Shown: piece after piece, positions 36,590 to 48,503 of the stretch
Layout: each line of letters starts with the position of its first letter
Numbering within the stretch: the stretch's first letter is position 1
From: Monoplex corrugatus
Taxonomy: Eukaryota > Mollusca > Gastropoda > Littorinimorpha > Ranellidae
Assembly (NCBI GenBank): GCA_030674185.1
Contig: JAPXFY010000021.1
Span: 74,377,169 to 74,441,168 of the forward strand
Reading direction: 5' to 3'
DNA: 64,000 nucleotides
Notes under the pieces: generated by a model
The model's input: the letters and a program-made list of their open reading frames with translations, nothing else
Database searches by the model: none
What the model was told of the DNA's origin: nothing
Made by a program: the position numbers and the translations under genes

Positions 36590-37880
36590 CAAGGGCTACA
36601 GAATGCGAACTCTTTCGCACAATCAGCTTGATGAGTCAGATAACAAGAATCCTATTAAGAAGAATCAAAAGAGAACTAGCAGAAGAACAGTGTGGATTTG
36701 TAGAAGGGAAAGGAACTAATAATGCCATATACAACCTAAGAATTACCACAGAGACTGACAGAGGTCAATTGAGTTGAATAAGAATGTTATATTCATGCTT
36801 TGTTGATTATACCAAGGCTTTCAATCAGGTAAGACACGAAGAATTGATCAAATCAACTAGAAAGACTCAATACTGATGGAAAAGATCTACGAATAATCAG
36901 AAATATGTATTGGGAACAAACAGCAGCAATGAGAATAGAAAACATATAAGCTCTTTCCAAAAATATCAAACGAGGACTCAGGCAAGGTTGTGTTCTGTCA
37001 CCAGATCTGTTTTCACTTTACAGCGTAAACATGTCATGATGAGAAACCTAAAAGTAAAAGAATGCCTTGGATTAAAGGTTGGAGGACAAACGATAAAGAA
37101 CATTTGATATGCAGATGACACCGTGCTTATTACAGAAAATGAAAGGGACCTACAAAACCTTGTGAATATGATTGAAATAGAAAGTAAAGGGCTGGAGCTA
37201 AATAGCAGGAAGACTGAAGTCACGGTGATCAGTAAAAAACACAAAATCTCCTCATGCAAAATAACAGCAAATGGCACAACCTTGAGACAGGTTGATAAGT
37301 TTAAATATCTGGGAATGATCGTCTCACCAGATGGCAGATGCACATCAGAAATAGCCAGCAGAATCGGCCAAGCCAAAACAGCATTCAAGAAGATGAAAAG
37401 CATTCTTACCAAGAAATGCCTGTCAATTAACATCAGGGAGAGAGTCCTTGAATGTTATATAGAACTGATAATGTTATGCAGTTGTGAGGCGTGGACAGTC
37501 ATCAAGCAATGCCGAAACAAGATTGAGGCAGCCGAGATGTGGTTTCTATGAAAGATGTTGAGAGTTCCATGGACAGCAAAGAAAACAAACGACAGTCTGG
37601 ATGGAGGCAGACACAAGATCATTCATAAGGAAGATTAAGAAAGACAGGCAACATCTGTAAGCCATTTTATGAGGAAAGGGGAATTGGAGCACCTCGTCAC
37701 AACAGGAAAGCTGGAGCGAAAGAGGACCAAGTAGACCGTGGGAAAAAATATTGGATGGACTTGCAGGCTGAGGACAAAGAGGGTGGAAGATGTGCTTGCG
37801 GCAACAAGTGATAGATGCATATGGAGGGCCATGATCACCAACGCCATGTGACAGGGCACTTAATGATGGTACTGGAGCAA
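36590..37880 (+). mobile_element. LINE fragment with broken reverse transcriptase ORF
   Basis: Frames in succession read EEQCGFVEGKGTNNAIYNL, CFVDYTKAFNQV, a Y-A-D-D catalytic motif near 37110 (YADDTVLI), KTEVTVISK, YLGMIVSPDGRCTSE and AAEMWFL near 37540. These are reverse transcriptase domains 2 to 7 and the downstream region of a non-LTR retrotransposon. Several frameshifts and stops break it, so it is inactive. It lies in the cyclin B3 intron in antisense orientation. The element ends near a GATGGTAC tail. Confidence 0.85.
37123..37551 (+). pseudogene. Reverse transcriptase C-terminal segment, longest open piece
   Basis: A 142-residue open stretch downstream of the YADD motif, with VSPDGRCTSEIASRIGQAK and the downstream EAWTV and IEAAEMWFL segments. 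It is out of register with upstream and downstream parts of the same LINE. Confidence 0.75.
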
Positions 37881-38509
37881 AATCACTTTTCCCTAAAAAT
37901 ATACAAAGCATCCAGGGGGCTAGGCCATCTAGCAAGGCCAAGGTACACCTTGTGGGATTGCCCCCTGAAAATGAAGACAAGCAATTTTGGCCAGGGAAAA
38001 AGCCTCTCCTTGATGATATAAAACCCATGTCCTAATACATCAAATACATATTAACATGGCATAAATGAAATCAGTTTATATATCACTGTACTAATCATAA
38101 CAGTGGAGCACATGCACCTTGACAATACCAACAGAAAGCCCCCACTCTCCATAACTTTGGCCATAATACCCAGCACCACAAATACAGCACACAAACACTG
38201 GTATGGTCCATTTGTGTCCCCAGTTTGGCTCATCATGTCTGTTTATCATAAAATGTCTACCATACACTATTTACTTCACCTTTGGCACATTTCTCAGAGC
38301 CTGCCTTTTGTAATGTTAAAATCTCTTGTCTGAAATGTTCCATGACTTTTCTCTCACCAAGCAAGATTGATCTGTTCCCTCCGAAAATGTTCAGACCTTT
38401 TCTTTTCCCCCTTTTATTTCTGGAGAGAGGATTAGAGAGAAGCACAGACAGCGGGGTCTAAGATACCTACCTGGATTTTTGAACACCGGAAACACAAGTC
38501 TGAAAAATT
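37881..38509. other. Intron sequence between two LINE fragments
   Basis: No repeats or open frames that I recognise; possibly LINE 3' untranslated sequence. Confidence 0.35.
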
Positions 38510-39845
38510 ATGTAGAAGTAGTAGACTTCAGTTTGTAAACAAGGTAATTGATGACTGGGTCCGAATGGATCATGCAATGCATGGACAGCCCCCATTTGAA
38601 GAAATGACCGTCAATTGGCCTGTCCCAAGAGTGGTGAGGCATTGGTGCTCTGGGTCCCATCCGCACCCTCGTGGTGGTGTTATTTTTTGATACTCGATTA
38701 TCTTTCAAACACATCAGCTCCGCTGTGTATGACAGAAGATCTGACCTGTCGGCGTCACCAGGTTTGGTGTTGGCCACTGCACACTTTGTCACCACCATCT
38801 CCCTCCAGGCCGCCCTGTCTTGACTTTTGTGGACAATTTCTTGAATATTTAGGCCACTGATGCTGGTTATGTTCTCAATGTATGAGCTTGGAGGTTTGCC
38901 TTTCTTCCTTTCTGCCACTGTTTTTCCTTGAAAGATGGTTGCCATGAGGTCTGTGTTCTTCCTGTGTCACACATGGCCAATGTATTTTAATCTTCTCTTG
39001 TTCACGTCTGCTAGTAGTTTTCTGGTGGTATCAAGTTCTTCCAGGACACTTTCATTAGTTCTTCTATCTGTCCATATGACACATAGTAGTCTTCAATAAA
39101 ACCACATCTCAGCTGTCTCAATTCTTCTGCAATCAGTTTTTGTCAGAGTCCAGGCTTCGCAGCCATAAATCATGACTGGCCAGATCAAGCGTTCTAAAAG
39201 TCTAACTCTCAGGCCAGGTGGTATGCCTGTCTTTCCAGATGATGTTGAGTTTGACAATTTTTAGCTTTGCCATTCCAATTCTTATTTTGATGTCTTTGGA
39301 GCAGATTCCATCAGTTTTTACAGAACCAAGATATTTTAACTCCTTAACATTTTCTACAGGAGCTTTGTTAATTAAGATGCCATGATTGTTGTCAGAGTCT
39401 TTGCTTTTCATATGTAGCACGTTTGTTTTCTTGGCGCTCAAGTCTAAGCCAGCCCTTTTGCCTGCTGCATCTACCCCGTATAGAATTCCTTTTATGGTGG
39501 TAATGTCTGCTAGCAGCGTAGTATCATCAGCATAGCACAGGTTTGTAGGATTTTCCCCTCCCATCTTTATGCCCATGCCTTCTGTATCAGCATCTCTGAC
39601 TTGTAGATGTTAAAGACACAAGGTGATAGGATACAACCTTATCTTAACTCCTGTGTGGATGTTGAAGAATTCACATTTCTGATTGTTCCATCTAAATGTA
39701 ACCTTTTGGTCTTTATATAATGAAGCAATCGATGCAATGAGGTGTTTAGGGAAGCCCATTTTCACCATTGTGTTGAACAGATGGAGATAAATGACGCTGT
39801 CAAATATTTGTCACAGAAGATATCCGGGGTGCTAACAGCCTAACA
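38510..39845 (-). mobile_element. Second LINE fragment, opposite orientation, broken
   Basis: On the minus strand it reads LFNTMVKMGFPKHLIASIA near 39.8 kb, LCYADDTTLLADI near 39.53 kb (catalytic Y-A-D-D), VLHMKSK, LKYLGSVKTDG, CEAWTLTKTDCRRIE and a C-terminal tail through about 38.7 kb. The overall domain order matches the element at 36.6-37.9 kb and may be the same clade. Stops and frameshifts are frequent. Confidence 0.82.
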
Positions 39846-40144
39846 ACTTCATTTACACAAGAAAACAATTTATACATGAAAACTTTACCAACAATTTTAC
39901 ATCAGAAATTCAAGAAAGCTCCAAGAATTCTCAGTGTTACATACAACACAGTGGTTTTAAAGAAGCCACAGCTGGCATTTACGACATCAGACAACACCAT
40001 ATAAGGCACTGGTGGGGCACGATCACCGACACCACCTAACGCTTAATAAGAGGTCAAGTAGCACTAACTAAAGAGGCACATCTGGATAAAGGCAAACTGC
40101 CCTGTTGTCTGTGTTGTTTCCATGGATATCCATGGATTTGTGGG
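39846..40144. other. Short unique intron spacer
   Basis: Nothing recognisable apart from a GGGGCACGATCACCGACACC segment that resembles the LINE 3' ends at 37.8 and 60.2 kb. Confidence 0.35.
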
Positions 40145-42597
40145 TATGTACCATGGCTGCTAACACTGTACAGTGTGGTCACACAACATGTTCATGTACC
40201 ATGGCTGCTAACACTGTACAGTGTTGGTCACACATGTTCATGTACCATGGCTACATAACACTGTACAGTGTTGGTCACACAACATGTACCATGGCTACAC
40301 AACACTGTACAGTGTGGGTCACACATGTTCATGTACCATGGCTACACAACACTGTACAGTGTGGGTCACACAACATGTACCATGGCTACACAACACTGTA
40401 CAGTGTTGGTCACACAACACGTACCATGGCTACACAACACTGTACAGTGTGGGTCACACATGTTCATGTACCATGGCTACACAACACTGTACAGTGTGGG
40501 TCACACAACATGTACCATGGCTACACAACACTGTACAGTGTGGGTCCACAACATGTTCATGTACCATGGCTACACAACACTGTACAGTGTTGGTCACACA
40601 TGTTCATGTACCATGGCTACACAACACTGTACAGTGTTGGTCACACAACATGTTCACTACCATGGCTACACAACACTGTACAGTGTTGGTCACACATGTT
40701 CATGTACCATGGCTACATAACACTGTACAGTGTGGGTCACACATGTTCATTACCATGGCTACATAACACTGTACAGTGTGGGTCACACAACATGTTCACA
40801 TACCATGGCTACACAACACTGTACAGTGTGGGTCACACATGTTCATGTACCATGGCTACACAACACTGTACAGTGTGGGTCACACAACATGTTCACATAC
40901 CATGGCTACACAACACTGTACAGTGTGGGTCACACATGTTCATGTACCATGGCTACACAACACTGTACAGTGTGGGTCACACATGTTCACGTACCATGGC
41001 TACATAACACTGTACAGTGTGGGTCACACATGTTCACGTACCATGGCTTAACTAATAACACTGTACAGTGTGGGTCACACATGTTCATGTACCATGGCTA
41101 CACAACACTGTACAGTGTGGGTCACACATGTTCACGTACCATGGCTACACAACACTGTACAGTGTGGGTCACACAACATGTTCACATACCATGGCTACAT
41201 AACACTGTACAGTGTGGGTCACACATGTTCATGTACCATGGCTACACAACACTGTACAGTGTGGGTCACACATGTTCATGTACCATGGCTACATAACACT
41301 GTACAGTGTGGGTCACACAACATGTTCAATACCATGGCTACATAACACTGTACAGTGTGGGTCAACACACATGTTCATGTACCATGGCTACACAACACTG
41401 TACAGTGTGGGTCACACAACATGTTCACATACCCTGGCTACATAACACTGTACAGTGTGGGTCACACAACATGTTCACATTACCATGGCTACACAACACT
41501 GTACAGTGTGGGTCACACAACATGTTAATGTACCATGGCTACAAACACTGTACAGTGTGGGTCACACAACATGTTCACATTACCATGGCTACACAACACT
41601 GTACAGTGTGGGTCACACAACATGTTCATGTACCATGGCTACACAACACTGTACAGTGTGGGTCACACATGTTCATGTACCATGGCTACACAACACTGTA
41701 CAGTGTGGGTCACACAACATGTTCATGTACCATGGCTACACAACACTGTACAGTGTGGGTCACACAACATGTTCACGTACCATGGCTACACAACACTGTA
41801 CAGTGTGGGTCACACAACATGTTAATGTACCATGGCTATATAACACTGTACAGTGTGGGTCACACAACTTGTTCATGTACCATGGCTACATAACACTGTA
41901 CAGTGTGGGTCACACAACATGTTAATGTACCATGGCTACACAACACTGTACAGTGTGGGTCACACAACATGTTAATGTACCATGGCTACACAACACTGTA
42001 CAGTGTGGGTCACACAACATGTTAATGTACCATGGCTACATAACACTGTACAGTGTGGGTCACACAACATGTTCATGTACCATGGCTACACAACACTGTA
42101 CAGTGTGGGTCACACATGTACCATGGCTATATAACACTGTACAGTGTGGGTCACACATGTTCATGTACCATGGCTACACAACACTGTACAGTGTGGGTCA
42201 CACATGTTCACGTACCATGGCTACACAACACTGTACAGTGTGGGTCACACATGTTCATGTACCATGGCTACACAACACTGTACAGTGTGGGTCACACAAC
42301 ATGTTCACGTACCATGGCTACACAACACTGTACAGTGTGGGTCACACAACATGTTCACATACCATGGCTACATAACACTGTACAGTGTGGGTCACACATG
42401 TTCATGTATCATGGCTACATAACACTGTACAGTGTGGGTCACACAACATGCATGTTCATGTACCATGGCTACATAACACTGTACAGTGTGGGTCACACAT
42501 GTTCATGTACCATGGCTACACAACACTGTACAGTGTGGGTCACACAACATGTTCATGTACCATGGCTACATAACACTGTACAGTGTGGGTCACAACT
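40145..42597. repeat. About 47-bp minisatellite with a 14-bp palindrome in every unit
   Basis: About 52 units with TACCATGGCTACACAACACT, GTACAGTGTGGGTCACACA and ATGTTCATG. Each unit contains the palindrome ACACTGTACAGTGT or its core CACTGTACAGTG, plus CCATGG. Unit length alternates mainly through presence or absence of ACA in CACACAACATG. Frames reading HGYTTLYSVGHT on the plus strand are array readings. Confidence 0.95.
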
Positions 42598-42847
42598 TGC
42601 ATGTTCAGCCAACCATCAAATCCACATTAGGGCTACACACTGTTAAAAAACAAGTGTAATTAAAAGGACAACAGTGAAAACCAAGCACTTTTCTCATATG
42701 TACATACGTTCGCACAAGATGAAATCTTCACATTCACAACACAAAAACGCACCAATTTCACCACACATCATCTACCTACATCGGTTATTTATCCCAATTT
42801 CAATTGTGTACTGTCTACTGAGCAGATAGAAATGTTAGCGTACTGAC
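42598..42847. other. Intron DNA just downstream of the exon at 42848
   Basis: About 250 bp between the 47-bp array and the cyclin exon; no motif recognised. Confidence 0.4.
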
Positions 42848-43003
42848 CCTGGCATAGCGACGCAAGAAGCGGTAGGAGATTGGACGTCCCAGGTCAAAGT
42901 CGACCCTCTTGAACAGCTCCCTCTCCATAGCCTCAAACTGGACACGGTCGTAGGCATGGTCACAGATGTAGGTGAAGTCATCTATGGCAGGTGCAACACG
43001 CTC
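42848..43003 (-). CDS. CCNB3: Cyclin B3 exon, end of N-terminal fold and linker to C-terminal fold
   Basis: A 156-nt, 52-codon exon in phase 0/0, with an acceptor CCTAACAG/GAG and donor AGG/GTCAGT. It encodes ERVAPAIDDFTYICDHAY, the usual helix 4 segment of cyclin B3, and DFDLGRPISYRFLRRYAR, the start of the second cyclin fold. The first 25 nt of the exon and the last 25 nt of the preceding intron form the unit of a tandem array running up to about 43797, so about 15 further copies of this same acceptor lie upstream in the intron. Only the copy at 43003 continues into the rest of the exon. Confidence 0.93.
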
Positions 43004-43797
43004 CTGTTAGGACAGGTTATCACCATTACATCTATGGCAGGTGCAACACGCTCCTGTTAGGACAGGTTATCACCATTACATCTATGGCAGGTGCAACACG
43101 CTCCTGTTAGGACAGGTTATCACCATTACATCTATGGCAGGTGCAACACGCTCCTGTTAGGACAGGTTATCACCATTACATCTATGGCAGGCACAACACG
43201 CTCCTGTTAGGACAGGTTATCACCATTACATCTATGGCAGGTGCAACACGCTCCTGTTACTGTGTTAGGACAGGTTATCACCATTACATCTATGGCAGGT
43301 GCAACACGCTCCTGTTAGGACAGGTTATCACCATTACATCTATGGCAGGTGCAACACGCTCCTGTTAGGACAGGTTATCACCATTACATCTATGGCAGGT
43401 GCAACACGCTCCTGTTAGGACAGGTTATCACCATTACATCTATGGCAGGCACAACACGCTCCTGTTAGGACAGGTTATCACCATTACATCTATGGCAGGT
43501 GCAACACGCTCCTGTTACTGTGTTAGGACAGGTTATCACCATTACATCTATGGCAGGTGCAACACGCTCCTGTTAGGACAGGTTATCACCATTACATCTA
43601 TGGCAGGTGCAACACGCTCCTGTTAGGACAGGTTATCACCATTACATCTACGGCAGGTGCAACACACTCCTGTTAGGACAGGTTATCACCATTACATCTA
43701 TGGCAGGCACAACACGCTCCTGTTAGGACAGGTTATCACCATTACATCTATGGCAGGTGCAACACGCTCCTGTTAGGACAGGTTATCACCATTACCA
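42983..43797. repeat. 50-bp tandem array that duplicates the cyclin B3 splice acceptor
   Basis: About 16 copies of a 50-bp unit (two are 58 bp through an 8-bp insertion). On the minus strand each unit is 25 nt of intron end, with a branch-point-like TGATAAC and the acceptor CCTAACAG, followed by the first 25 nt of the coding exon. The copy nearest 42983 continues into the real exon; the others lie in the intron. A 258-bp block (four 50-bp units plus one 58-bp unit) is itself duplicated at 43141-43398 and 43399-43656. Confidence 0.93.
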
Positions 43798-44109
43798 CAG
43801 GCAGCACTCCCTCCCAAAAACATCACATCATGATCACTACTCTATACAATAACAGACCTGTATACGCTAAAAAAAATAATTCCTGGAGTAATAAGGAGGC
43901 CAAAAATCAGCAATATGAAATAAAAATCAGTAATCTGGGCACTAACGTAGCTACCCAAAAACAATCGTCACTCACGCACTCAGTAACTGAATACATCACC
44001 CATGACAACATGAATCAGATGCACACATTTTGTCTACACAGTAATACACAACCACGTCTACATGCAACAATGCTCTCTTGTATGCCGGATTCTTTCCCAT
44101 GGCTCCCTG

Positions 44110-44672
44110 CAGGACAGTGTTAATTACTGTACAGACAGGGCAAGACAGCACCCAGCAGGACAGTCTTAATCACTGTACAGATAGGGCAAGACAGCACCCA
44201 GTGCAAATTACTGTACAGACAGGGCAAGACAGCACCCAGTGTAAATTACTGTACAGACAGCACCCAGTGTAAATTACTGTACAGACAGCACCCAGTGTAA
44301 ATTACTGTACAGACAGCACCCAGTGTAAATTACTGTACAGACAGGGAAGACAGCACCCAGTGTAAATTACTGTACAGACAGGGCAAGACAGCACCCAGTG
44401 TAAATCACTGTACAGACAGGGCAAGACAGCACCCAGTGTAAATTACTGTACAGACAGGGCAAGACAGCACCCAGTGTAAATTTCTGTACAGACAGGGCAA
44501 GACAGCACCCAGTGTAAATTACTGTACAGACAGGGCAAGACAGCACCCAGTGTAAATTACTGTACAGACAGGGCAAGACAGCACCCAGTGTAAATTTCTG
44601 TACAGACAGCACCCAGTGTAAATTACTGTACAGACAGCACCCAGTGTAAATTTCTGTACAGACAGGGCAAGA
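44110..44672. repeat. 38-bp minisatellite
   Basis: About 16 units with AGACAGCACCCAGTGTAAAT and TACTGTACAGACAGGGCA; short units lack the GGGCAAGACAG part. The preceding 300 bp (43800-44109) are unique intron with no gene seen. Confidence 0.9.
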
Positions 44673-45169
44673 CAGCCTGCATATAAACCCAACATGATGA
44701 GGTCTTGAGGTTCTACCTAACTTACAGGTTCTATGTAATATCAATCCTCAAAGTTTGCAGTCTGGACTATCAGCCTGTGTCTTGTTTCAAATATTTTACC
44801 AGCCAAAATACATGTCCCGCCACACAATAGGAAAGTGCTGCTAGAGATTTTACTTGCATACATGTATACCAACTGATTAGAATTGTTGGGAGTGGGGGTG
44901 GAGCGAACTCTGGTATAGTCTGTTAATTTCATTTATCTTCATGAATTAGGTTCAGACTGTCTGGCCTCCAGGTGTATTGCAACCTCCTTGGCCTGTGACA
45001 TTTCTCATACAGATTGTGCATGTCAAAATAAACTACTACTTCCATTTGGGATGAAAGCTTCATTTACTCCCTGACAACTTGTTTTTCTTCCCAGCAGAAA
45101 TTTCTGACCCAAGGGCTGTAGCTTTTGGGCACTAATCACAGTGACACGTGGTTTTGTAACAGGAAGTTT
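44673..45169. other. Unique intron sequence
   Basis: Non-repetitive; only short open frames on the minus strand, no domains. Confidence 0.4.
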
Positions 45170-45390
45170 GTTATCATTGCTTAAAGCCCAGCTGACTGCA
45201 CACACTTATCAGGGCTATAAAAAAAACTCAAAAAAGTACATCATACCTCACTGCATGGGGTGAGGGGGGGGGGGGTGTAAAACACTATCACCACCACCAA
45301 GAACCTGGAAAAGAAAATTCAGTATGCATATTAACGCATTCGCACAAGTGATCTAAGGATATGCTCCTGGCATCGATTCTTATGTTCAGT
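45170..45390. repeat. Dispersed repeat, 5' fragment
   Basis: Shares GCTTAAAGCCCAGCTGACTG and TATCAGGGCTATAA with the start of the 62-kb copy, then GAAAATTCAGTATGCATATT. It is interrupted by a poly-G run near 45266-45276 and lies within 50 bp of the donor side of the cyclin-box exon. Confidence 0.5.
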
Positions 45391-45437
45391 TTGAATGGCA
45401 AGGAGTAGAAACAAACTTCACACTGCAAAAATCTTAC

Positions 45438-45671
45438 ATCATATTTCGCAGCCAGATAGAGAGCAGCAGCTCCCACCAACTGCACATTTTCACGTGGCAA
45501 GTCTGGCATTGCGGCCATGTATGTGTCCATCAGCTTGACGGCCAGGTACAGGGTCTCATGGTTAAGCTCAAAGTTCTCCTGCACTTCCACCATCCAGTCC
45601 ACCAGCACTGCACGCATCCTCTGGTTCACATTGGGCTGGTTGGACATGTAGGGGTTCAGCATGAACTTCAC
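45438..45671 (-). CDS. CCNB3: Cyclin B3 exon encoding most of the N-terminal cyclin fold
   Basis: A 234-nt, 78-codon exon in phase 0/0, with a GTCGCAG acceptor and a GAT/GTAAGA donor. It contains MRAVLVDWMVEVQENF, the MRAIL-type helix-1 motif that contacts the cyclin-dependent kinase, followed by ELNHETLYLAVKLMD, which is characteristic of cyclin B3 as opposed to A or B1/B2. It ends LVGAAALYLAAKYD, helix 3 of the fold. The conserved Arg, Asp-Trp and Lys of the cyclin box are present. The product would activate Cdk1 (or Cdk2) in mitosis and meiosis. This is the strongest evidence for the gene's identity. Confidence 0.95.
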
Positions 45672-45989
45672 CTGCGACAAGTCACAGCAAAGTTTTGTTT
45701 GGTTTGCTTGCTTGATGTTGCTAAACTGTGTTCAATAAACAACTGTGTGTCACTGGCACCAACTGGCAAGGACAGCAAGGCTGTTGTTGTTGCTCATCAT
45801 CTGTTCTTTTTTCATTTTCAAGCTTGGTCATGCCTGAAACTGTATCTAAGGCACGTTCATTTTAGTCTGGATCCACTATGTGTGTGTGCTGTTCTGGCTC
45901 ACACTCTTAATAATGTTAAGTCTGCACACTCTGGTGCACGGGGAGATAAAAACTACAGGATTTATTGAAAATGTACTTTAGGCAAAATG

Positions 45990-46150
45990 GACCAGTCAGA
46001 GTAGTCAGACAGACAAATTAAAAAGAGGGAACACAAAGAAAAGCAACAGAAGCAAACATTGCGGGGAAAAAGGAAATTTCTAACACAATTTCACAAGATG
46101 GGAATACTATTACTGTACTGAAACATTCCTTGGCATCTTCAAGAGGAGCA
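45990..46150. repeat. Dispersed repeat, 3' fragment
   Basis: Shares AGGAAATTTCTAACACAATT and GATGGGAATACTATTACTG with the end of the 62-kb and 52-kb copies. It lies on the other side of the cyclin-box exon from the 45.17-kb fragment and is probably an independent truncated copy. Confidence 0.5.
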
Positions 46151-46916
46151 AGCTGTCAACAACATTGGTACCATGTTGCACAATGTCTCAGGTTCAACTG
46201 TTAATGACAAACTCAACTATTCTCCCCAAAAAAGTACTTGGTTCATTATTATCTCAGGTGGCTGAAATATATTATTACATGTAGAATGGCAGGGTTTGTA
46301 GCAAAGACAATGATAATATCAAGTGCAACAGATGTCATTTTCCCCACTTCATCCAATTGCTGTTTTCTTTTTGTTTAAATACAAAACCACATTCTGTTTG
46401 TAAATAAGCAAGAGCTAAATTCTAAACTTGCTCAAATCCAAACCCTTATATGGATAGTAATCAACAAGTTAACTATCTTCAGCACAGATTCATCAAACAA
46501 TTTACCACTGTTAGTTCTGATCAACTGTATTGTTTTGACTTGATATACTACTAGGACCAAAATGTGACCCAAATGAGCCATAAATCATCAGGCAGACTCC
46601 TAAAGCCGGGGCAACATGTTATTTGTAGACAATGCCCAAATGGGAGGGAGGTGGCAGGGATCCTATGAAACTAAACTGACACCACCTGAATGCTTGGAGC
46701 ACCGAGATGGACAGCAGCAAATAGGTCTGTTCTTTATGTTCAAGCTGGGATTGAACTTGAGTAGAAACACCAGATCTCAAGTCCTCAGCTCTATCAAAAG
46801 ACCTTGTCTGCATTAAAGTCTCTACCACCTCACGGTCATTTCCCCAACAAAGGATTATAGGATTACCATTATCCTACCTTTCTCATCTCTCACATCCTTT
46901 TCTTAAGACCCGCCCT
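46151..46916. other. Unique intron sequence
   Basis: Contains a segment near 46730-46800 (CTGGGATTGAACTTGAGTAG) with weak B-box character and short frames on both strands. No element or exon could be assigned. Confidence 0.35.
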
Positions 46917-47080
46917 GTGCCATTACTTCTACCGAGTGGTGGCCTAAGGGATAACGTAAGCTAGACCCGAGTAGGGTCAGACTCCCAGTTGGACAGGGTT
47001 TACATTCCACTCTGCGACTCCTGAACGGTGGTATAGGTGCTAGTCTTTTCAGTTGAGACTGATCAAGGTTCTATCATTAT
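46917..47080 (+). mobile_element. Possible degenerate tRNA-derived SINE
   Basis: CGAGTGGTGGCCTAAGGGA resembles an A box and GGGTTTACATTCC a degenerate B box, spaced as in tRNA-derived SINEs, followed by ATTATTATTGG. The similarity is weak. Confidence 0.35.
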
Positions 47081-47125
47081 TATTGGTGTTAAAAACTCAC
47101 ATGGCTGCTTGAAACCATGTCAGAG

Positions 47126-48503
47126 CTACAGTACACCCATCTCAAATAAGCCATCTAAACACATCAACGACCCTACACCCATCTCAAACAAGCCATCTAA
47201 ACACATCAACGACCCTACACCCATCTCAAACAAGTCATCTAAACACATCAACGACCCTACACCCATCTCAAACAAGTCATCTAAACACATCAACCACCCT
47301 ACACCCATCTCAAACAAGTCATCTAAACACATCAACGACCCTACACCCATCTCAAACAAGCCATCTAAACACATCAAGACCCTACACCCATCTCAAATAA
47401 GCCATTAAACACATCAACGACCCTACACCCATCTCAAACAAGCCATCTAAACACATCAACCACCCTACACCCATCTCAAATAAGCCATCTAAACACATCA
47501 ACGACCCTACACCCATCTCAAATAAGCCATCTAAACACATCAACGACCCTACACCCATCTCAAACAAGCCATCTAAACACATCAACGACCCTACACCCAT
47601 CTCAAATAAGCCATCTAAACATCAACGACCCTACACCCATCTCAAACAAGCCATCTAAACATCAACGACCCTACACCCATCTCAAACAAGCCATCTAAAC
47701 ACATCAACGACCCTACACCCATCTCAAACAAGCCATCTAAACACATCAACGACCCTACACCCATCTCAAACAAGCCATCTAAACACATCAACGACCCTAC
47801 ACCCATCTCAAACAAGCCATCTAAACACATCAACGACCCTACACCCATCTCAAATAAGCCATCTAAACACAACGACCCTACACCCATCTCAAATAAGCCA
47901 TCTAAACACATCAACGACCCTACACCCATCTCAAACAAGCCATCTAAACATCAACGACCCTACACCCATCTCAAACAAGCCATCTAAACACATCAACCAC
48001 CCTACACCCATCTCAAATAAGCCATCTAAACATCAACGACCCTACACCCATCTCAAATAAGCCATCTAAACACATCAACGACCCTACACCCATCTCAAAC
48101 AAGCCATCTAAACATCAACGACCCTACACCCATCTCAAACAAGCCATCTAAACACATCAACCACCCTACACCCATCTCAAACAAGCCATCTAAACACATC
48201 AACGACCCTACACCCATCTCAAACAAGCCATCTAAACATCAACGACCCTACACCCATCTCAAACAAACCATCTAAACACATCAACGACCCTACACCCATC
48301 TCAAATAAGCCATCTAAACACATCAACGACCCTACACCCATCTCAAACAAGCCATCTAAACATCAACGACCCTACACCCATCTCAAACAAGCCATCTAAA
48401 CACATCAACGACCCTACACCCATCTCAAACAAGCCATCTAAACACATCAACCACCCTACACCCATCTCAAACAAGCCATCTAAACACATCAACGACCCTA
48501 CAC
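47126..48503. repeat. 42-bp minisatellite, left part
   Basis: About 33 copies of a 42-bp unit with ACACCCATCTCAAACAAGCC, then ATCTAAACACATCAACGACC. Some units lack a 4-bp ACAC or vary CGACC/CCACC and AACAAG/AATAAG. Because 42 is a multiple of 3, all frames without a stop stay open; on the minus strand it reads a 14-residue repeat with GVGSLMCLDGLFE. It is interrupted by the TIR element. Confidence 0.93.

Noticed and set aside
37546..38028. 160-codon minus-strand frame
   Set aside because: It is the antisense of the C-terminal end and tail of a plus-strand LINE.
40105..42646. Plus-strand frames up to 300 codons with HGYTTLYSVGHT repeats
   Set aside because: They overlap each other in different frames and follow the 47-bp array exactly.
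42983..43797. CRISPR-like regular repeat
   Set aside because: There are no unique spacers; units are tandem and contain exon sequence of a eukaryotic gene.
45558..45968. 136-codon plus-strand frame
   Set aside because: It overlaps the cyclin-box exon on the opposite strand and has no recognisable motif.
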